This document shows, in pieces, positions 1 through 14,651 of a DNA stretch of 64,000 bases. The position numbers and the translations under genes were made by a program. Source of the DNA: Paulownia fortunei (lineage: Eukaryota; Streptophyta; Magnoliopsida; Lamiales; Paulowniaceae). The stretch spans positions 2,852,001 through 2,916,000 of the forward strand of contig JAGSPU010000052.1 in NCBI GenBank assembly GCA_019321725.1, in the 5' to 3' direction. Numbering within the stretch: the first letter of the stretch is position 1; each line of letters starts with the position of its first letter. The notes below the pieces were generated by a model. The model was given only the letters and a program-made list of their open reading frames with translations, searched no databases and was not told where the DNA came from.

Positions 1-1660
1 ATAATTGGTTTGAGACACAGAATATGTATGCATATTAAAAGATGGGCTAAATAACAAATTAAACTAATTAATGTTCGACTTGAAATCGATTATTAAATCT
101 TGTTCGACTTCAATTCGTTAACTTAATAAATTAAGTTTTGAACATATTTTTTCGTTTGATAAAATTTGAAACTCGACTTGACTTTATTAATAAAAAATAA
201 AAAATAAAAAATATAAAAATATCAAACTATTCGAACTCGATTCTTGTTCGATTCGATTAAAATTCGTTCAAAGTATCGATTAATAATCAAACGAGCTCAA
301 ACGTAATTTTTAAGTTTAATAATTTTTTTTGAATATAACATGTTCATCTCGACTTAATTTATTTATACCCTAACAGTGGATTTTACAATTAATGGAAAAC
401 AAATTCTGTTGATCTAATAGCACACTATGAGAAATGCTCACCTAAAGTAAGTGTATATTAGGCCAAGTGGTCTCACTCCCTTAATTTCCAAACAATGCAC
501 CAAAACAATGTTAGCTGATATTTTTTGTTTTCCCTTTTTCTATTGAGGTTATGGAATTGATTGTTTAAGATTAAATTTAGATTATTCACAACCTTACTAC
601 ATAATTCATATGTTCTTGTTTGAATCTAATTGCTTTAATGAGGAAGATGTCCAAGTAGTTAATAGTTGGCCCATATGTGACCAAGAACTGAAATTTTGGG
701 GCTCTTCTTTGACTCATTCAAAGGCTACACAAAGCTATTATTATGCTTTTTTTTGATAAGTTACCACATTAAATGATCCATCAAAAAATGCTTTCTGGGC
801 ACAGATTACTACACCTCATTAATAGCCCACACACACCACAAAAAAAAAAAAAAAGAGACCAAAATAGATAACTCGTGTAAATACAATGGGCCCATGAGAC
901 CATGGCATGCAGAAAATCTTTTTAACTGTACTTCAGAGCAGTAACTTCAGTCAGTTTTTTATACGAAAAATCAGAAAAGAAGATTGATCAATGTTCAATG
1001 AGAATGAAGAAAGAGAGGCAAAAAGAATGAGCCAAACACTGATAGATACAGAATGAATGAATGACATCGCATCAATTTATTTATTTTAATTTAATTTTTT
1101 TGTATTTTTCTTAACATTCAATGAAAAGGGCCATCAGATTATTAATTAGAAAATAAAAATTATTATTGTTAGAGGGGGGAGGCAGTAGTTGTCAGCAGAT
1201 TGGCCATAAATAGTACATGGAAATCAGTGCCCCTCTTAGCTTCCAAGAAACATTTACAGAAAAAAAAAAAAACTGCTACTTAAAAACCTCAGTACAAATG
1301 TCATGTAATAATGGGGCACTGTTGAGGACCTGGTGATGGATGGAGGGATCATGGGTTGCGACATGTGTCGATTTGATCTAGGGTATAGGTGATAGGACCT
1401 TTTCTTAGGTGATCGTACGGCTGATAGCCGTTGTGTGTGTGTGTGTCTGTGACTGTGAGGTTAAAAGGAAAGGAAAGAAGAAAGATTTAGGGCCTGACAA
1501 GGAGAGGTCAAGGTCATGAGTCATTATCATATCCTTCACATGCATTTATGGAGTTGTCACATCAGATTAGTATCAGTTGAGTAGCTACAAGCAACTCATC
1601 AGCTTATTTCAAGCCCCCACTTTTGTTATTGTTTGGGTAAACCGTGTGATGTACGTACTT

Positions 1661-1692
1661 GGTTGGGGGTGGGGGTGGGGTGGGGGTGGGAG
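1661..1692 (+). repeat. G-rich run with G-quadruplex pattern
   Basis: Five runs of three to five G are separated by single T bases, ending in GTGGGAG. This fits the usual four-run short-loop G-quadruplex pattern on the + strand. It lies far from any gene I can name, so no regulatory role is claimed. Confidence 0.7.
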
Positions 1693-2474
1693 TCATTTTT
1701 TATTTTTATTTTTATTTTTTTTACAATGATAAAAATAAAAATACAACTATCAAATATCTTTTCACATATATTAATATTTTACGTCTTATTATATAGAAAA
1801 ATATAAAATAAATATATTTTTATTTTAAATATATATATATTCTCAATATATAAATATAATTAATTCAAATATTTTTTTTATACGAAAAATTAATAAAAAT
1901 ATTTTGATTCTTGAAAATGCTGAAAACGTAAAAAAATAAATTATTTCATGCGATAATTGGAATTTGGAAGCATTAAAAGAAGTATTATTTGTATGGCCCC
2001 ATAACTAGAACTAATTGGGCAGGATAAAATAACGATCAAACGTGATCAAGCTTCATCGGCCCAATATTAATTATTCTCCAATTTATGGACAAAACTTGAC
2101 ATACTCATAGTACAACAGTTCGTAAAATTGACCGGTTGGAACATTGGATTCCAAGCTAAATTGAACCACATGATCATCTATATCATAACTTTATGCCACA
2201 TTTGGATTTGAAATTCCTATATAGTTTTGGAATTCCTATATTCAAAATTAAATCATGAATTACATTGACCAATTGTGAGCTATAATGACATTAGGAGTAA
2301 TTCGTGTCCCAAAAATAAAAATCTGATTGAATATTTCATAACAAATGATTATTATCCTCCGATGACAGCACAATGTAATTGTCACTCTTCATTTAGAACA
2401 TTATTGTTGTTCGATATGAAAATGCTATATGTAGGCAAAAATATAAGAATTATTCTTTTTTGAGTGACCAATAC

Positions 2475-2477
<3 letters not shown>

Positions 2478-2527
<50 letters not shown>
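2478..2527. repeat. (TA)n microsatellite
   Basis: About 25 uninterrupted TA dinucleotides, visible directly. Confidence 0.95.
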
Positions 2528-2530
<3 letters not shown>

Positions 2531-2849
2531 GTAATAGTGATGAAATGTTAGTGACAATATCAAAACGCCACTAATTATATGAATTAGGTGGCAATAATTT
2601 TTGTTCTATCACAATAATAATTTTCATAATTTTAACGGAGATAAGAATTATTTTGAATTTGTCATTATTGATAATTGGTGGTACACATGTTGTGACAATT
2701 CGATGACAAAAGTAAATATGATTTTTTTTTTTGGATCATTGAGTTGCCGTACATAATGCATGTTACTAATTAAATAAAAGAAAAAATTACAATTTTAGTC
2801 CCAGAATTTAGGATGCTTTTGCAATTTTTGTACCAAAATATTAAAAATA

Positions 2850-3640
2850 GCAAATTTTAGTTCCATATATGACTTAACAGTTGCAAATTAGGTCACTACA
2901 ATAGTATTTTGGCAGAAAAGCCATGTCCTCTGCATGTGTTCAGTAACTCTCCTTTGGGTATTTTTTGAATTTGGTACTATAAGTTCAAAAATAGCCAATT
3001 TTAGTCCAATTAATATATAAGTTCAAAAATGCCAATTTTCGTCCAATATATAAGCACATTCTTGCAAGTTTGGTTACTCTATTAAAAAAAATTGATGGAA
3101 AAGCTACCCACGTGCAGAACATGTGGCCATTAACTCTCATTTAATTTAATTTTAATATGAATATTCAAATTATTACAACAATTTTACTTCCATACATGTC
3201 AATTTTACTCCATTTTGATAAATAATATATAATTTATATTGAAAATCTTAAAATTATATTAAATTATTTAGAAGTGTTAATTGAATATCATGCAATGAAC
3301 AATACAAATCTTAACTATTATGAAAATATTAATTATTGTTAAAATAATTTATCTACATTGAGTCTTAGTTATTAATTAATTAATATATAACGCATATAAA
3401 ATATTTTTTTTTTTAAATTTTAAAGTGTGTAGAAGCACAATACATGTAAAAAATATAAAACAAATCATATTTTTGCTCTCAAGTATAATTTTTTTTTTTT
3501 AAATTATGATACCAAATTTGCAAAACACCCAGGAGAGTTAATTGCCACTTGCTCTGCATGTGACTTTTCCATCAAAAAACTAATGGAGTGACCTAAATTG
3601 CAATGATTAATTAAAGACATATGAGACTACAATTGGTCAC
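2850..3640. repeat. Foldback-type repeat with inverted arms
   Basis: The left arm (about 2850-2980) and right arm (about 3507-3640) are inverted copies of each other. Both carry, in the same order, a TTGCAA-TTAGGTCACT block, a GGCAGAAAAG or GATGGAAAAG block, a CTCTGCATGTG-like block, TTAACTCTCC and AATTTGGTA. A third diverged copy in the same orientation as the left arm lies at about 3030-3140 (ATTGATGGAAAAG, then CCATTAACTCTC). There is no coding sequence between them. The structure suits a non-autonomous foldback or Mutator-like element, but I cannot fix the ends or a target duplication. Confidence 0.6.
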
Positions 3641-5735
3641 TATTAAATTTATAAAAAAAATTATACTTATGACGAAATAATAGTCTTTATCACTTAATAT
3701 ATATATCATGTATAAGAATTTTAATATTTTTACTTGATATATGGACACTAAAATTCTTGTTTTTGTGGTAGCGACAATCCATTAAAACCAGGGGTGGAGT
3801 TAGGGGCGCCCCTGGTATCTATTTTCTGGCTTCGCCACTAATTGGAACGATTCCCACACTTCCATTGTTTGGTGACTTTGAGTCTTAAAAACCGTGACCT
3901 TTTCATCCTATTTCGTTTTTTTGGGCAAGGGGATGATAGGGGATGGTAAATCTTTTGTGGATCTTTATTTATTACACAAACAAAACACTAGTTTTCATGT
4001 GGAAAGAAGAATGAAGAAAAGGCTACAATCACTCAAATTTAACTTGTAGCAGATTTGATGTATTAAGAACTTGCATCCAGAATAATCAAGAAAATTGCAA
4101 CTCTTTCAAGAAGTGGGCATTTTGGTAATTGGAGAAAGCTTTAAAGCAATAATTTTGTTTGTGGCCACTTTATATTATAAGTACAAGACAACAGTAGCCC
4201 TTTGATGAGTTTCTTTAATTTTTTATGGGTGTGGCCTTTGTGTTCAAATAGTTTCACTTCTCACTTTCTTGTTCCAAAAATTATAATCAAAGAAGACAAT
4301 AAGAGAAATTAAGGCTTTGTAATATGCTGTTGTTCTTTTACAATGTTTCAGGAAAAATATTTTGGATAAATATACTGAGAAATGTGTAAAAATGAAAGGA
4401 TGTTTGGTTTTGTTTAGGGGAAGACATTTCCTAGTGTACATGTTTTTATCTGAATAGTGGTGTTACATTAAATTTAATTTTATAATCATATATTAGTTTT
4501 ATATTAAAATGAAAATTAGAAGATATATATTTAAATAAATGTAATAATTGAAAGATGTAAATATATTATTTTTATTAAAAATTATTTGAAATATGTATAA
4601 TATATATAGAACAATGATTATGATTTTTTTTTTAAATTATTTTGAAAGATGCTTTTGGAAGCTAATGTTTTTTTATTTCAAATCAAAACCCATTTTGGTG
4701 TAGTAAAAACACTCCACTAAAATAACACCAAATATAGTGTAAGTTTTTTGATGGACTCATTAATTCAATTCAGTGATAAATTTTACCAGCTAGGTGAATA
4801 CAATCTTTGAAAAAAAAATATATAAAATTCTTGGTGAATTGAGCAAGACCTAAAATCCACTAGCATTTTTCCCACATTTAGTGATACATAGATTGATCCC
4901 TCCTATATATGTGGTCTGAAATGAAAACTAGTACAAACAAGAACCAAAAATTTCAAAATTCAAACATATATCCCTTTACTCCATGTATATATACACACAC
5001 ACACAATGTTTTGCAGAGATATGAATTGAATTTGAACCCCACTAAATCTTTTTCCTTTCTCAAAAAGCTTTCACCATGTGGACTTCATCAAGTCAACTGA
5101 TCCGTACATCACTTCAAAATTAACCAATAACCAGAGTGTATCCCATATATATCTTGCACTAGCCAGTTAAACATCTATCATGCATGTTCAGATTTTCATT
5201 TCAGCTTTTGTAAAATGATCATGATGATGATGTTTGGACAGTGTTTTTTTCATTGCATTTAAAACATAGTAATTTGAAAAGCAAGAACATATAGTAACTG
5301 AAAAAAAAAAACTCTACTTTACTGATAGAGCTAGCCTGAGACAAAAATCTAACTCAACTTCATTGCATGCTGCTAAAAGTTAGATTTCTAGGGTTTCCAA
5401 AGTTTGCTTCTTTTATGGACAAGATTTTCTAAGATTTTATTTGCATGTTCAGGCAATCCTTATAAAGTTGTACAGACTCCCCCTTTTATAAAGACCTTTT
5501 ATTTTATTCTAAAGTTTTTTTTATTTTTTTCTGCTTACAAAACCTAAATATATATATATATATATGTAAATAATACAATCGACTTGGCCTAGTGGGGTTT
5601 TTTTCTTTTCCTTCAAGTTGCTCTTATTATCATCTTATATATCCTCTTGTAGACTTTACACATATGTAGCATTATATACATAGATACATACATATATACA
5701 TACATACATATACATATATACATACATACATATAC

Positions 5736-5741
<6 letters not shown>

Positions 5742-5797
<56 letters not shown>
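5742..5797. repeat. (TA)n(GA)n compound microsatellite
   Basis: A TA run passes directly into a GA run. It is preceded from about 5690 by degenerate TACA and TATACA repeats. The low-complexity open frame across it on the minus strand is an artefact of the repeat. Confidence 0.95.
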
Positions 5798-5798
<1 letters not shown>

Positions 5799-8497
5799 CC
5801 ACTATGAGATATATTGGCAGTGGGATGAGAATTGTGAGCCTCAGATGATGGTAGGGTTGCAAGAAATATAGAGGGAAGTCAAAGGAGAGTATGAAAGTGG
5901 ATTTTGGCAAAGTTGCTTATTCTTTTGCAGAAATTGGGTTATGTTCTCCTTAAAGCAAGCAGGATACCCAAGTGCCTTAATGCTTTTACATCAAATATAG
6001 CCTACTTGTTCATTGATATTCTATCAATGTACAATGTACGTGCACGTGAATATAATATTTATATATATAAAAAGTTTGTCACAAGATTATGTGCAACTAG
6101 TAAATTTGATTAAATCCCGTGAACTTCAAATAAAATAAAAAAAAAAGTGGTTCGACCTGTCAAGATAAAATGTTAGGAGAAATACAATGATTTTTTTTGG
6201 TGCAAAGTATTAGTTTATCAGATCCATCCAAGTAAATTAATTGCAATAATTTTCCATAAAAAATACAAAGATTAAAAAAAAAAAGAAAAAAAGAGAAGAC
6301 TAACCACTGATATATAGCATTGCCCGTGACTAACCTGAAGGATAAAAGGGAAAAAAAAAAGAATAAAAAGGGAAGAACAATAGCATTAGCCAGAACATAG
6401 TTTTAGTTGATTAAAGTAGTACTAGGAAGATTTCAAGAACCTCAGGCACTATTAGTTTTCCCCATAAATATTTATTATCATGTTAATTGATATTACTTAA
6501 TTTTTCATTTCTCAAATATGTTCCCAGCTTCCAAGGCCACTTTCTTGTGGTGTTATGCTATTATGATTTTTTTTGGTTTTTCTTATTTTTTTAATAATGA
6601 ACAAAGTAAAAGAGTAAAGCAAAAACGACATCAAATAATTAATCTTTCCATATTTGGAAACTATTTACTTTAATTATATACCACATTAGTGAAATTCCAC
6701 CTTTTGTAGGTTGTTCTTTCATGTCTCTCTATTAGCACAATTTTACCTCACAAATCATGCTCCTAAAGTCATAATCGGCCTTTGTTTAAAGCCACTAAGT
6801 TAAAAAAGAAATAAAAGATGACCCCCTCAAAAGATCAAGAAAATAACATTTCGTACTTAAATTAATTTAAAACCATGAATGATTGGTACTCGATTCATAA
6901 TTTTTATGTAATATAAATTTATTATTATTGTCTGATCGCATGAATAAAATATTACTGACATTTTCCCCAATTAGGAAACCTCGGTGGGGCAAGTTGAGGC
7001 CACACTAATAACAATTAATCTTTATTTATGTGAAAGCATCAACATTTATCACTAAAATATGAATCGGCCTAATGATTCCAGACCCTACTTGTGCCAACTT
7101 GGGGGTCACAACTTAGAAAATTTGATTAGGATTAGAATTAATACCAATCCATTAATCAACTTGTCTCTGATTCTAAACCAGAAATTAAAGGCAATCAATT
7201 AGCTTGTCTCTTAATTGGCCTCCATTATTCTTTAATTGGTCGACTTTTAATTAAGCTTAAGAAAAATGGTAATGATTAAGTAATTTAGGGGATCCACTTG
7301 AAATTGAAATATAATAATGGGGTTGGGTTTTGCTCCTGCTCACATCCCTTATACTTCTAAATTATTTTATGTTTTTACAAATTAAGAAATTAATTAAATA
7401 TATTATGTAAATCATTTTCTATTTTATTCATTTGTTGAAATTTAATATACCTAATTTTTACATGTGAAGTTTTATTAGTCCATATTTTATCATTCTTTTT
7501 TTCTTTTTTGGACATTTAAGGTTAAATTTTCTAAAAAAACCATTCTGAAAATAATTTCTCAATTACAGCAATGATATGAATCAGTAACTTTCAATCACCA
7601 TTTTTAAGAATAATAATATAAACATACACAAAACTTTTATTTTTTTTAACTCTTATTTAAAATTTTATATCAAATCAAATGAATATTTCAAAATAAGATG
7701 AAGGAACATCTTTTTTCTATTAAAATATCTCGTCTAATATATGTCCCGATTACACATGGCTAGTTTCTTGAAAAAAAATAATTTTGAAATGCTAACTTTC
7801 ACATAGCAGCATACAAGCATATATATGATTGGCAATAATGTGAGCAAACAATTTTTATATACTAAAATCCCATAATAATTCCAATTGTGAATAAAATTTA
7901 AAATTGAATTGATTTTGGCATCTTTTCTGACATATTTGTACAAAAAAACATTTTAAAATGTTGTGCATTTTTAGACCAATAAAATTGGTGATCCAATGAG
8001 TCACAAATCAAATAATTTTCATAAAGACCAAAAAAAAAATTATTTTCATTTTGTCAAACCCCATATTTGTTTGTCAGTGTATGGGACATCATTTCAACAA
8101 GTCAAACCTGGCCGACCTTTGCATTTGAATGAATGGGACGTGTCTTGAAAATCAAAAGGGTGAAATTTGAGGAGCCTCCATTGGTAGCAAGTGCAAATTC
8201 GATGATTCTCAAATAAATGGAGCAATCTTGGGTTTGACTTTATAAGATCCCACCACTGCTTATGGAAATCAATTGGATTAAGATTTTGACCATTCACTCT
8301 CCACAAAAGGGGACTACTCTTTTCATTTTTTTCACTCCTTTATATATAATAATATATATATATATATATATGTGGATTTTTTTTAAAAAAAAATTTATCG
8401 ATCAAAATAATATATCACTGTTGTTTAAGAAATTAGACCATATTCGTTACAATCGCTCGTTTAGACCCCCTAGACAAGAATCTGGATGAATGACTTG

Positions 8498-8877
8498 GGT
8501 TGTGTTTGGAAGTGGTATCGTGAGATCAATTCCAGTATCCCATGCAAAATCGAATTTGGGAACTTTGAACAATTCCACTTCTTCCCAATCTAAATCTACA
8601 TACCTAATTGATTTCACACCACTAATCATTAAATTCTAACATGATAAGACACGTGTACTACAATTTTTCTCAAAATCAAAACTAAACACAATCTCACAAT
8701 TCTCAAAGTTCGGAACCATTATTCTCAAATATAATTTCATGGAATTCATAAGTTTCAAAATAACACGACTAAATACAAATTCATTTCTATACATTCCCTA
8801 ACACCATCCCACAATCACCAAATCCAAAACTAGCTATCACATTAAAACTGATTTAAAAATGAATCCCAAACAAAGCC
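8498..8877. mobile_element. MITE-like element, candidate
   Basis: The left end begins GGTTGTGTTTGG and the right end, read on the minus strand, begins GGCTTTGTTTGG. These are inverted termini matching at 10 of 12 positions. The trinucleotide TTG flanks both ends and could be a target-site duplication. The 380-base interior has no coding potential. Length, short inverted ends and a 3-base duplication suit a PIF/Harbinger-type non-autonomous element, although that superfamily usually shows TTA or TAA targets. Other copies in the genome would settle it. Confidence 0.45.
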
Positions 8878-11852
8878 TTGGTGAAAATTACTCCTAAACT
8901 ACATTTTTTGAATTTTTTTCTTTCTATAAGGTTTAAACGAGTATATGATTTAAAAATAAATTTGTAGGTTCCAAAAAAATATATATATAATTTCAAAATT
9001 ATCGCATTGTTATATGCTTTAACCAGAACATTTTTATAGTTTTGAATTATCCCATAACAAAATTTACCCCCATCAAATTTCTCGCTTCATCTTTGTAAGT
9101 TGTGCAATATGCAATTGGTGGTCATTGTATATGTGAAAAAAAATAGAGAAAAAAATAAAATAAAATCATCCATCAATAAATAGCTATAAATGAGATTTCT
9201 ACAATTAATACAAAGGGACCTATTGCCTATATATCTCTACTTTGGAGTAAATTTAAACCCCAAAAAATGGTGAAAATTAAATAATCTATCCGTCCATTAT
9301 CCAAATGTAATCACCTGCACGTGCAATTCTATTAGGAGTATAAACATAACAAGCCTTTCTTTTTCATTTATTTCCTTCTCCCTTTAATTTCTCTCTTATT
9401 TTTTTTATTTTGGGTTATTTGACCAAATGGCTTTTCAATTGGTCTTCTAATCATTGTAGTTTCTTTGTGCATCAAGAACTCCATTAATAGTATATTATAC
9501 TCATCAAATTTTCTTGAAATTGAAATTTTTCTAAAAAAAAATTTTCCACATTCATCGAGTCATCTATTCTCTTAGATCGATTGTTTTGAACATTGATTTG
9601 CTAGCTACATATTATCTTGCGTCCAACGAACATGCTAAGTTCTTATTAATTATTTTGGAATAAGGAAAAAACATTTTTATAATTTTATAATGATATCGTG
9701 TTGTATAATTAAAGTAAAATACGAAAATATCAAGTTGATGAGAGTATTTTAGTCTTTTTACTCTAGTTAACTATAACATGTTTTCATGATGAATTTAATT
9801 TATCATGATCGATCGTTATTTCAATTAAATAAATTAAAAAGGTTTTGATATGCATGGATTGTATCGTCCTTTTTGCAGCGATGAGCTTCTGATCTTAATT
9901 AGTCGGATCACAGCTTGTGTGTATAAGAAAATTTGATGCAAACAAAGAACAAGAGAAAATTTATGAGTAGTAGATACAGCAGTGAGTAGGAACATTAAAG
10001 ACAGTAAATTGTATGTTGGGTCCCCAATTGGGATAGTGTGACTATTTTTGGTATAGACATAATAATACATATGTAATGAAAATGAATAATCATGTTGGAA
10101 TTGATGTGAAATTCAAGATAAAAGATGAATGGTGAAAATTTTAAGTATTTTTATATTTTTTAATTTAATTTTAAAAGTAGTGTTTGACAGTTAGTGTCAA
10201 ATTATTATTATTAAGTGAGATGATACTTTTGAAATAAAATTATCATTTAAAAAAATACAACATTATTTATGGACATAAAAAAAATAAAAATAAAAATAGG
10301 AGCATTCAATTAAATGAGTATGTTACATTCAACTCAAGACTTCGCTCAAATAGGCATCGTCTACATGGAATAAAATGTACTTAAAATATTTTTAAAATAC
10401 GGTAATTTTTAACATCCCACGTAGTAAAATCATATATCGCTACAAAATACACATGTTGCTGATTCAGTGACAATACTATTTTAATAATTGACAACTCAAA
10501 ATATAAACATATCTCCTGTCAATTCAAAAAAAATATTCAAACTTTATTTGTCTGTCTCCTTTCTATTTCTCTCCCAAACACAATTCGTGAACCTCGAATC
10601 AGACACGAATGCATTCTACATTGGAGGGGTGTTTGATTTTAGGTTCATGTCATGTTATAATGCTCTTGTCCATAACTCATCTTGCCAACCATACATTCAA
10701 ATGGGATTGTCCTTTCAATTCTATAGTTTGGAAACAAGGGGTAAGGAAGGAAGATTGAAAAAGTTTTAAGAAGCCAAATTTGGGGGAATTTTAAAGCCAC
10801 AAAAAGTTGGTGGGCATAATAGGGCACACAAAAAAGCAGGCAGGGGGAGGGGTCTTTTTGGAAAGAGAAAAAAATGAGGTTTGAAATGACAAGTCAAATG
10901 TCAAATCCAAGGACTTCAAATCATAAGACAGTCAGTGATAGTGTTGTCCATCATATGCTAATGGTATTCCTTTTTTTTTTTTTTTTTTTTCTTTTCTCCT
11001 TTTCCTTTCCATGTTTTGGAAGTTGGGGGGTAAAAAAACAGTTCCCTCTTTTTTTTTTTTTTTTTTTTAATCCCAATTTACCAATATGTTTGGCTTGAAA
11101 TTAGATAAAATGTGGAGTAAAATTTATTATTTTTTAGATTATAAGTTGTTTTTGCTGGTTCTATGTTCATGTAATCATTACATTGTAAAATTGAAATTTG
11201 AATTTAAGAATTTATATATCCTATAACACAAAGATTTGCTTAATTTAGTAAATATCAAAAATTCAAATTGAAAGTATTTGTAGCTACTCTTTCAATTTAT
11301 GCTTACTAGATACAAATATTTACTTAACTAACTTAAAATCTCTCTCAATCGAAAAAATATTTAGTCACTCTATTAGTTTATATTTCTGCAAATCTTAATG
11401 TGAATGACATAAGTATTAAAGGATTTACCGTAGTGAAAATCTCTATTTACTCACTCGTCATTGTTTAGGTTTGGGTTGCCCTTGTGAAAATTACTAGATA
11501 ACCCTTTAGAATTAGCTGTGGCGTAGTTGCTATAATATAATTAGTCTGTGATATTTTTATAATTATATTTATCTAAAAAAAAGTCATTAAACTGCTTGTA
11601 ATATACATATTCGATTAATAGTGTTAGGGGATGTTACCGGGTCAAATCTAGATTAGATATGGCCATATTCAAATCATATTGATTAATTACTGTTCTATCC
11701 ATATCCTTAGCATTTAAATAAATAATGAAACCTAACATCACAATTTTGACTTAATCCACTTATTCTCAGGATTGGATCCTAATCAATTAACTCAACCAAT
11801 TGTTTTAAAATTAGATCGGATTGGCCTGTTTGACTGCTCCAATCATGAATTA

Positions 11853-11984
11853 ATGATCGATTCGATTGATAGTAAAAAATTAAAAATTCAATCATAAGAT
11901 TTTAGTTTTATTTTTAAATGATCGATTCGATCGATTGATAGTAAAAAATTAAAAATTCAGTTAAAAGATTTTAGTTTTATTTTA
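11853..11984. repeat. Tandem duplication, two units of about 65 bases
   Basis: Each unit opens with ATGATCGATTCGAT and continues through GATAGTAAAAAATTAAAAATTCA to a GATTTTAGTTTTAT stretch. The second unit starts at 11918 and has an extra CGAT near its start. No coding function is visible. Confidence 0.8.
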
Positions 11985-14632
11985 TTTTTTTGTTTCTTTT
12001 TAAAAATCTTGAATTTTGTATTGAGTTTTGTTATATATTTTTTTAGTTGATTTTTTTTGTATATAATAATCTATTCATTTAGTATTTTATATAATATAAT
12101 AAAAAAATATAATTAATTTTGAATAAACGGTTAAACTATGATCGACAGTAAAATTGATTTGATTATTTATTTAATTATAAAATTTAGTGAATCATGCAAA
12201 ATTTAAATTAAATTCATTTATATTTGAACATTAGCAATCGAATTTAAATTAAATTTTAATCGAGATCACAAATTTGGATCAGACTCAATTAAATGCGAGT
12301 CCAAGTTCGACCAAAAGACAGTTCATATAATTCGACATGAACTTCGCCAACCGTAGGTTTATAACAAAAATCCAAGGTGGAAGACTAATTTGAGGTCCAA
12401 ACTCGTAGTTGGCTCGAGTCCCCGGGAGACCCCCTCCGACCCGGCCGACACACTTTCCTATACCCCCATGGTCCCACTCTTACCACCTCTTGGCTTTTTC
12501 CTTTTTTTTTTTATTTTTATTTTTGGTTTGTTATTATTTCCTTTTTTTTTTTTTTGGCTAATTTACTATTACATTTTTTGTCCTTTTGTTTGCTAACAAA
12601 CCTATTCTTAATCCAGAATTTTTAAAAAAAGTACTCATCTATCTAAAATAATTGCTTTTTTTCTATAGGATGAAGTCAAGTTTTTCATTTTTAATTATTT
12701 ATTATATTAATTATTTTTATAAATTTAATGTTGGTAAACTTTTAAATCTTAATGTTCGTTGAGTTATTTAATAACTTGACTAAATTATTCATTATTATAC
12801 CAAAAAAATATTCAAAATTGTTAGACAACAGTAGTGATGGAACTATTTGTGGGGGAGTTTATAGGTTTTTCTTTGACTTAGATAATAGTATAACATAATT
12901 AAGATTGTTTAAATGTCCGAGATAGTCTAATTGTATTATAATTTTAGTGGAGAATAATTAATTTATAGTGGTAGCGTGGTAGGGTTATTTAATACTTAAA
13001 ACTAGTTGCACTTAGTGAAAATTACCGAGTAATTTAAAATTTTGTAGTGCAAATTCACATTAATTTGAATTAAATGTTATATAATTTCTACCATTGCTTT
13101 GAACTTTGTGCCAAGGATACATTATTAACACACTCGGTCATTTATTTTAATTTATTATTATTTTATGTCACATATGCATATTAAATGTATAATATATTTT
13201 GATTGTGAGTTGTATATATTTAATATGTATGTATAAAATAAAATATAAATATTAAATTAAATATTAAATTAAAATAAAACATATAACAATATAAACAATG
13301 ATACTACATTTTTTGTTGTTCTTCCTAGCAGGGTATATGCATTTTGTGAGAATTTCTATTCTTCTTGTTTTTATAGACCAAATATTTATTTATTGTGTAC
13401 TACTCTCATTCAAAATTAATTATTTACTCTCTCTTATACCTAGCGGCGTAAAAGAATCGCATTGTTTCAAATATATTACTGTTCAAACTTTTTGAATTTT
13501 TATTGAGTTTAAAAATGTGTTTAAACTTGATTTAATTGTTAATTAAATCGATTTTCAACGATCTTTAATTGAGTCAAACACCAATCAAATTTGAGTAACT
13601 TGTCTGTTATAAATATTCTATAACTTTTTTACTAATCGAGTTGCGCTGAGCCAATTTTCAAATTTTATCGAACGAAAAAATGTATTCAAAACTTGATTTG
13701 TTTGTTTAACGAACCGAGATCAAATAATTTTTAGCAATCAATATCAAATCAAATATCTAGTAGTATATAATTATTTTTTAGCCCTACTTATAATTCATTG
13801 AAAATTAAAAAGATTGATTAAACCATAACATAGAGTAAATATTAAATATTATTACTTCTGTCCTAAAATAAATACTCTGTTGGTATAGTTTGCCCAACTA
13901 ATTATACATATTTCAATTTTACTATTAAACTATAATACTTAGTAATTCTGAAAGTTCTAGAATATGAAAATTGTGGATTCACAAAGGTAATAAAAAAATT
14001 AAATACTAGTTTAGTTTGACTTTGTAGAGTAAAAAAATAATAAAATAGGACACATTCATCTGTAAATAAAAAAAACTATTAAATGCTCTATACAAAAAAA
14101 AAAAAAAAAAACTCACTATTTTGATCAATAAAAAATCCTATTCCTCGCAATAAAGTAACTGAAAATGAGTTGCACATTGCTAAACAATCCATAGCTATTG
14201 ATGAGTAGTAGAAAATTTCATATAGCAATGCCTAAAAGGAACTTAGTGACATCTGATTGAACTACATTTTCCAAGAAATCATTAAATCACAATAGCACTA
14301 AGTAAAAAACATGCTTAGACCTAATGTCTTATGTTTCCACAAAACACCACCCCCCAAAAAAGATCCTGTTGTGTAATTAGGCCTCAAATCAAGGACCAAC
14401 CACAAAATTATTAAATCCATCAAAATTTCGTATTATTCATTTGTGGGTCACTGAATACGTATATAATAATATCATAAAAAAATAATAATATTATTTTATA
14501 ATTTAACGATTCACCACCATTTTTACCAATTTCCTCCCCGATAATAGTATGTATATGGCTAAATAAATAAATAAAATTTTCATTTCTTTAAAAAATAATT
14601 TCAGCCGCCCAGATTAGCCATTTATATTACAG

Positions 14633-14651
14633 CTCTCTCTCTCTCTCTCTC
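14633..14651. repeat. (CT)n tract upstream of BOP
   Basis: A CT dinucleotide run about 280 bases before the BOP start codon, probably in the promoter or leader. GA/CT tracts are known binding sites for plant BPC (GAGA-binding) factors; a regulatory role here is inference only. Confidence 0.8.

Noticed and set aside
3788..3840. GGGGCGCCCC palindrome followed by GGCTTCGCCACT
   Set aside because: It looks like a fragment of a dispersed repeat; too short to name an element or a regulatory site.
5656..5910. Minus-strand open frame rich in Tyr, Ile, Ser and Leu
   Set aside because: It is created by the TA, GA and TACA microsatellites.
10488..10769. 93-codon open frame
   Set aside because: No ATG-supported family resemblance, surrounded by AT-rich noncoding DNA; consistent with chance.
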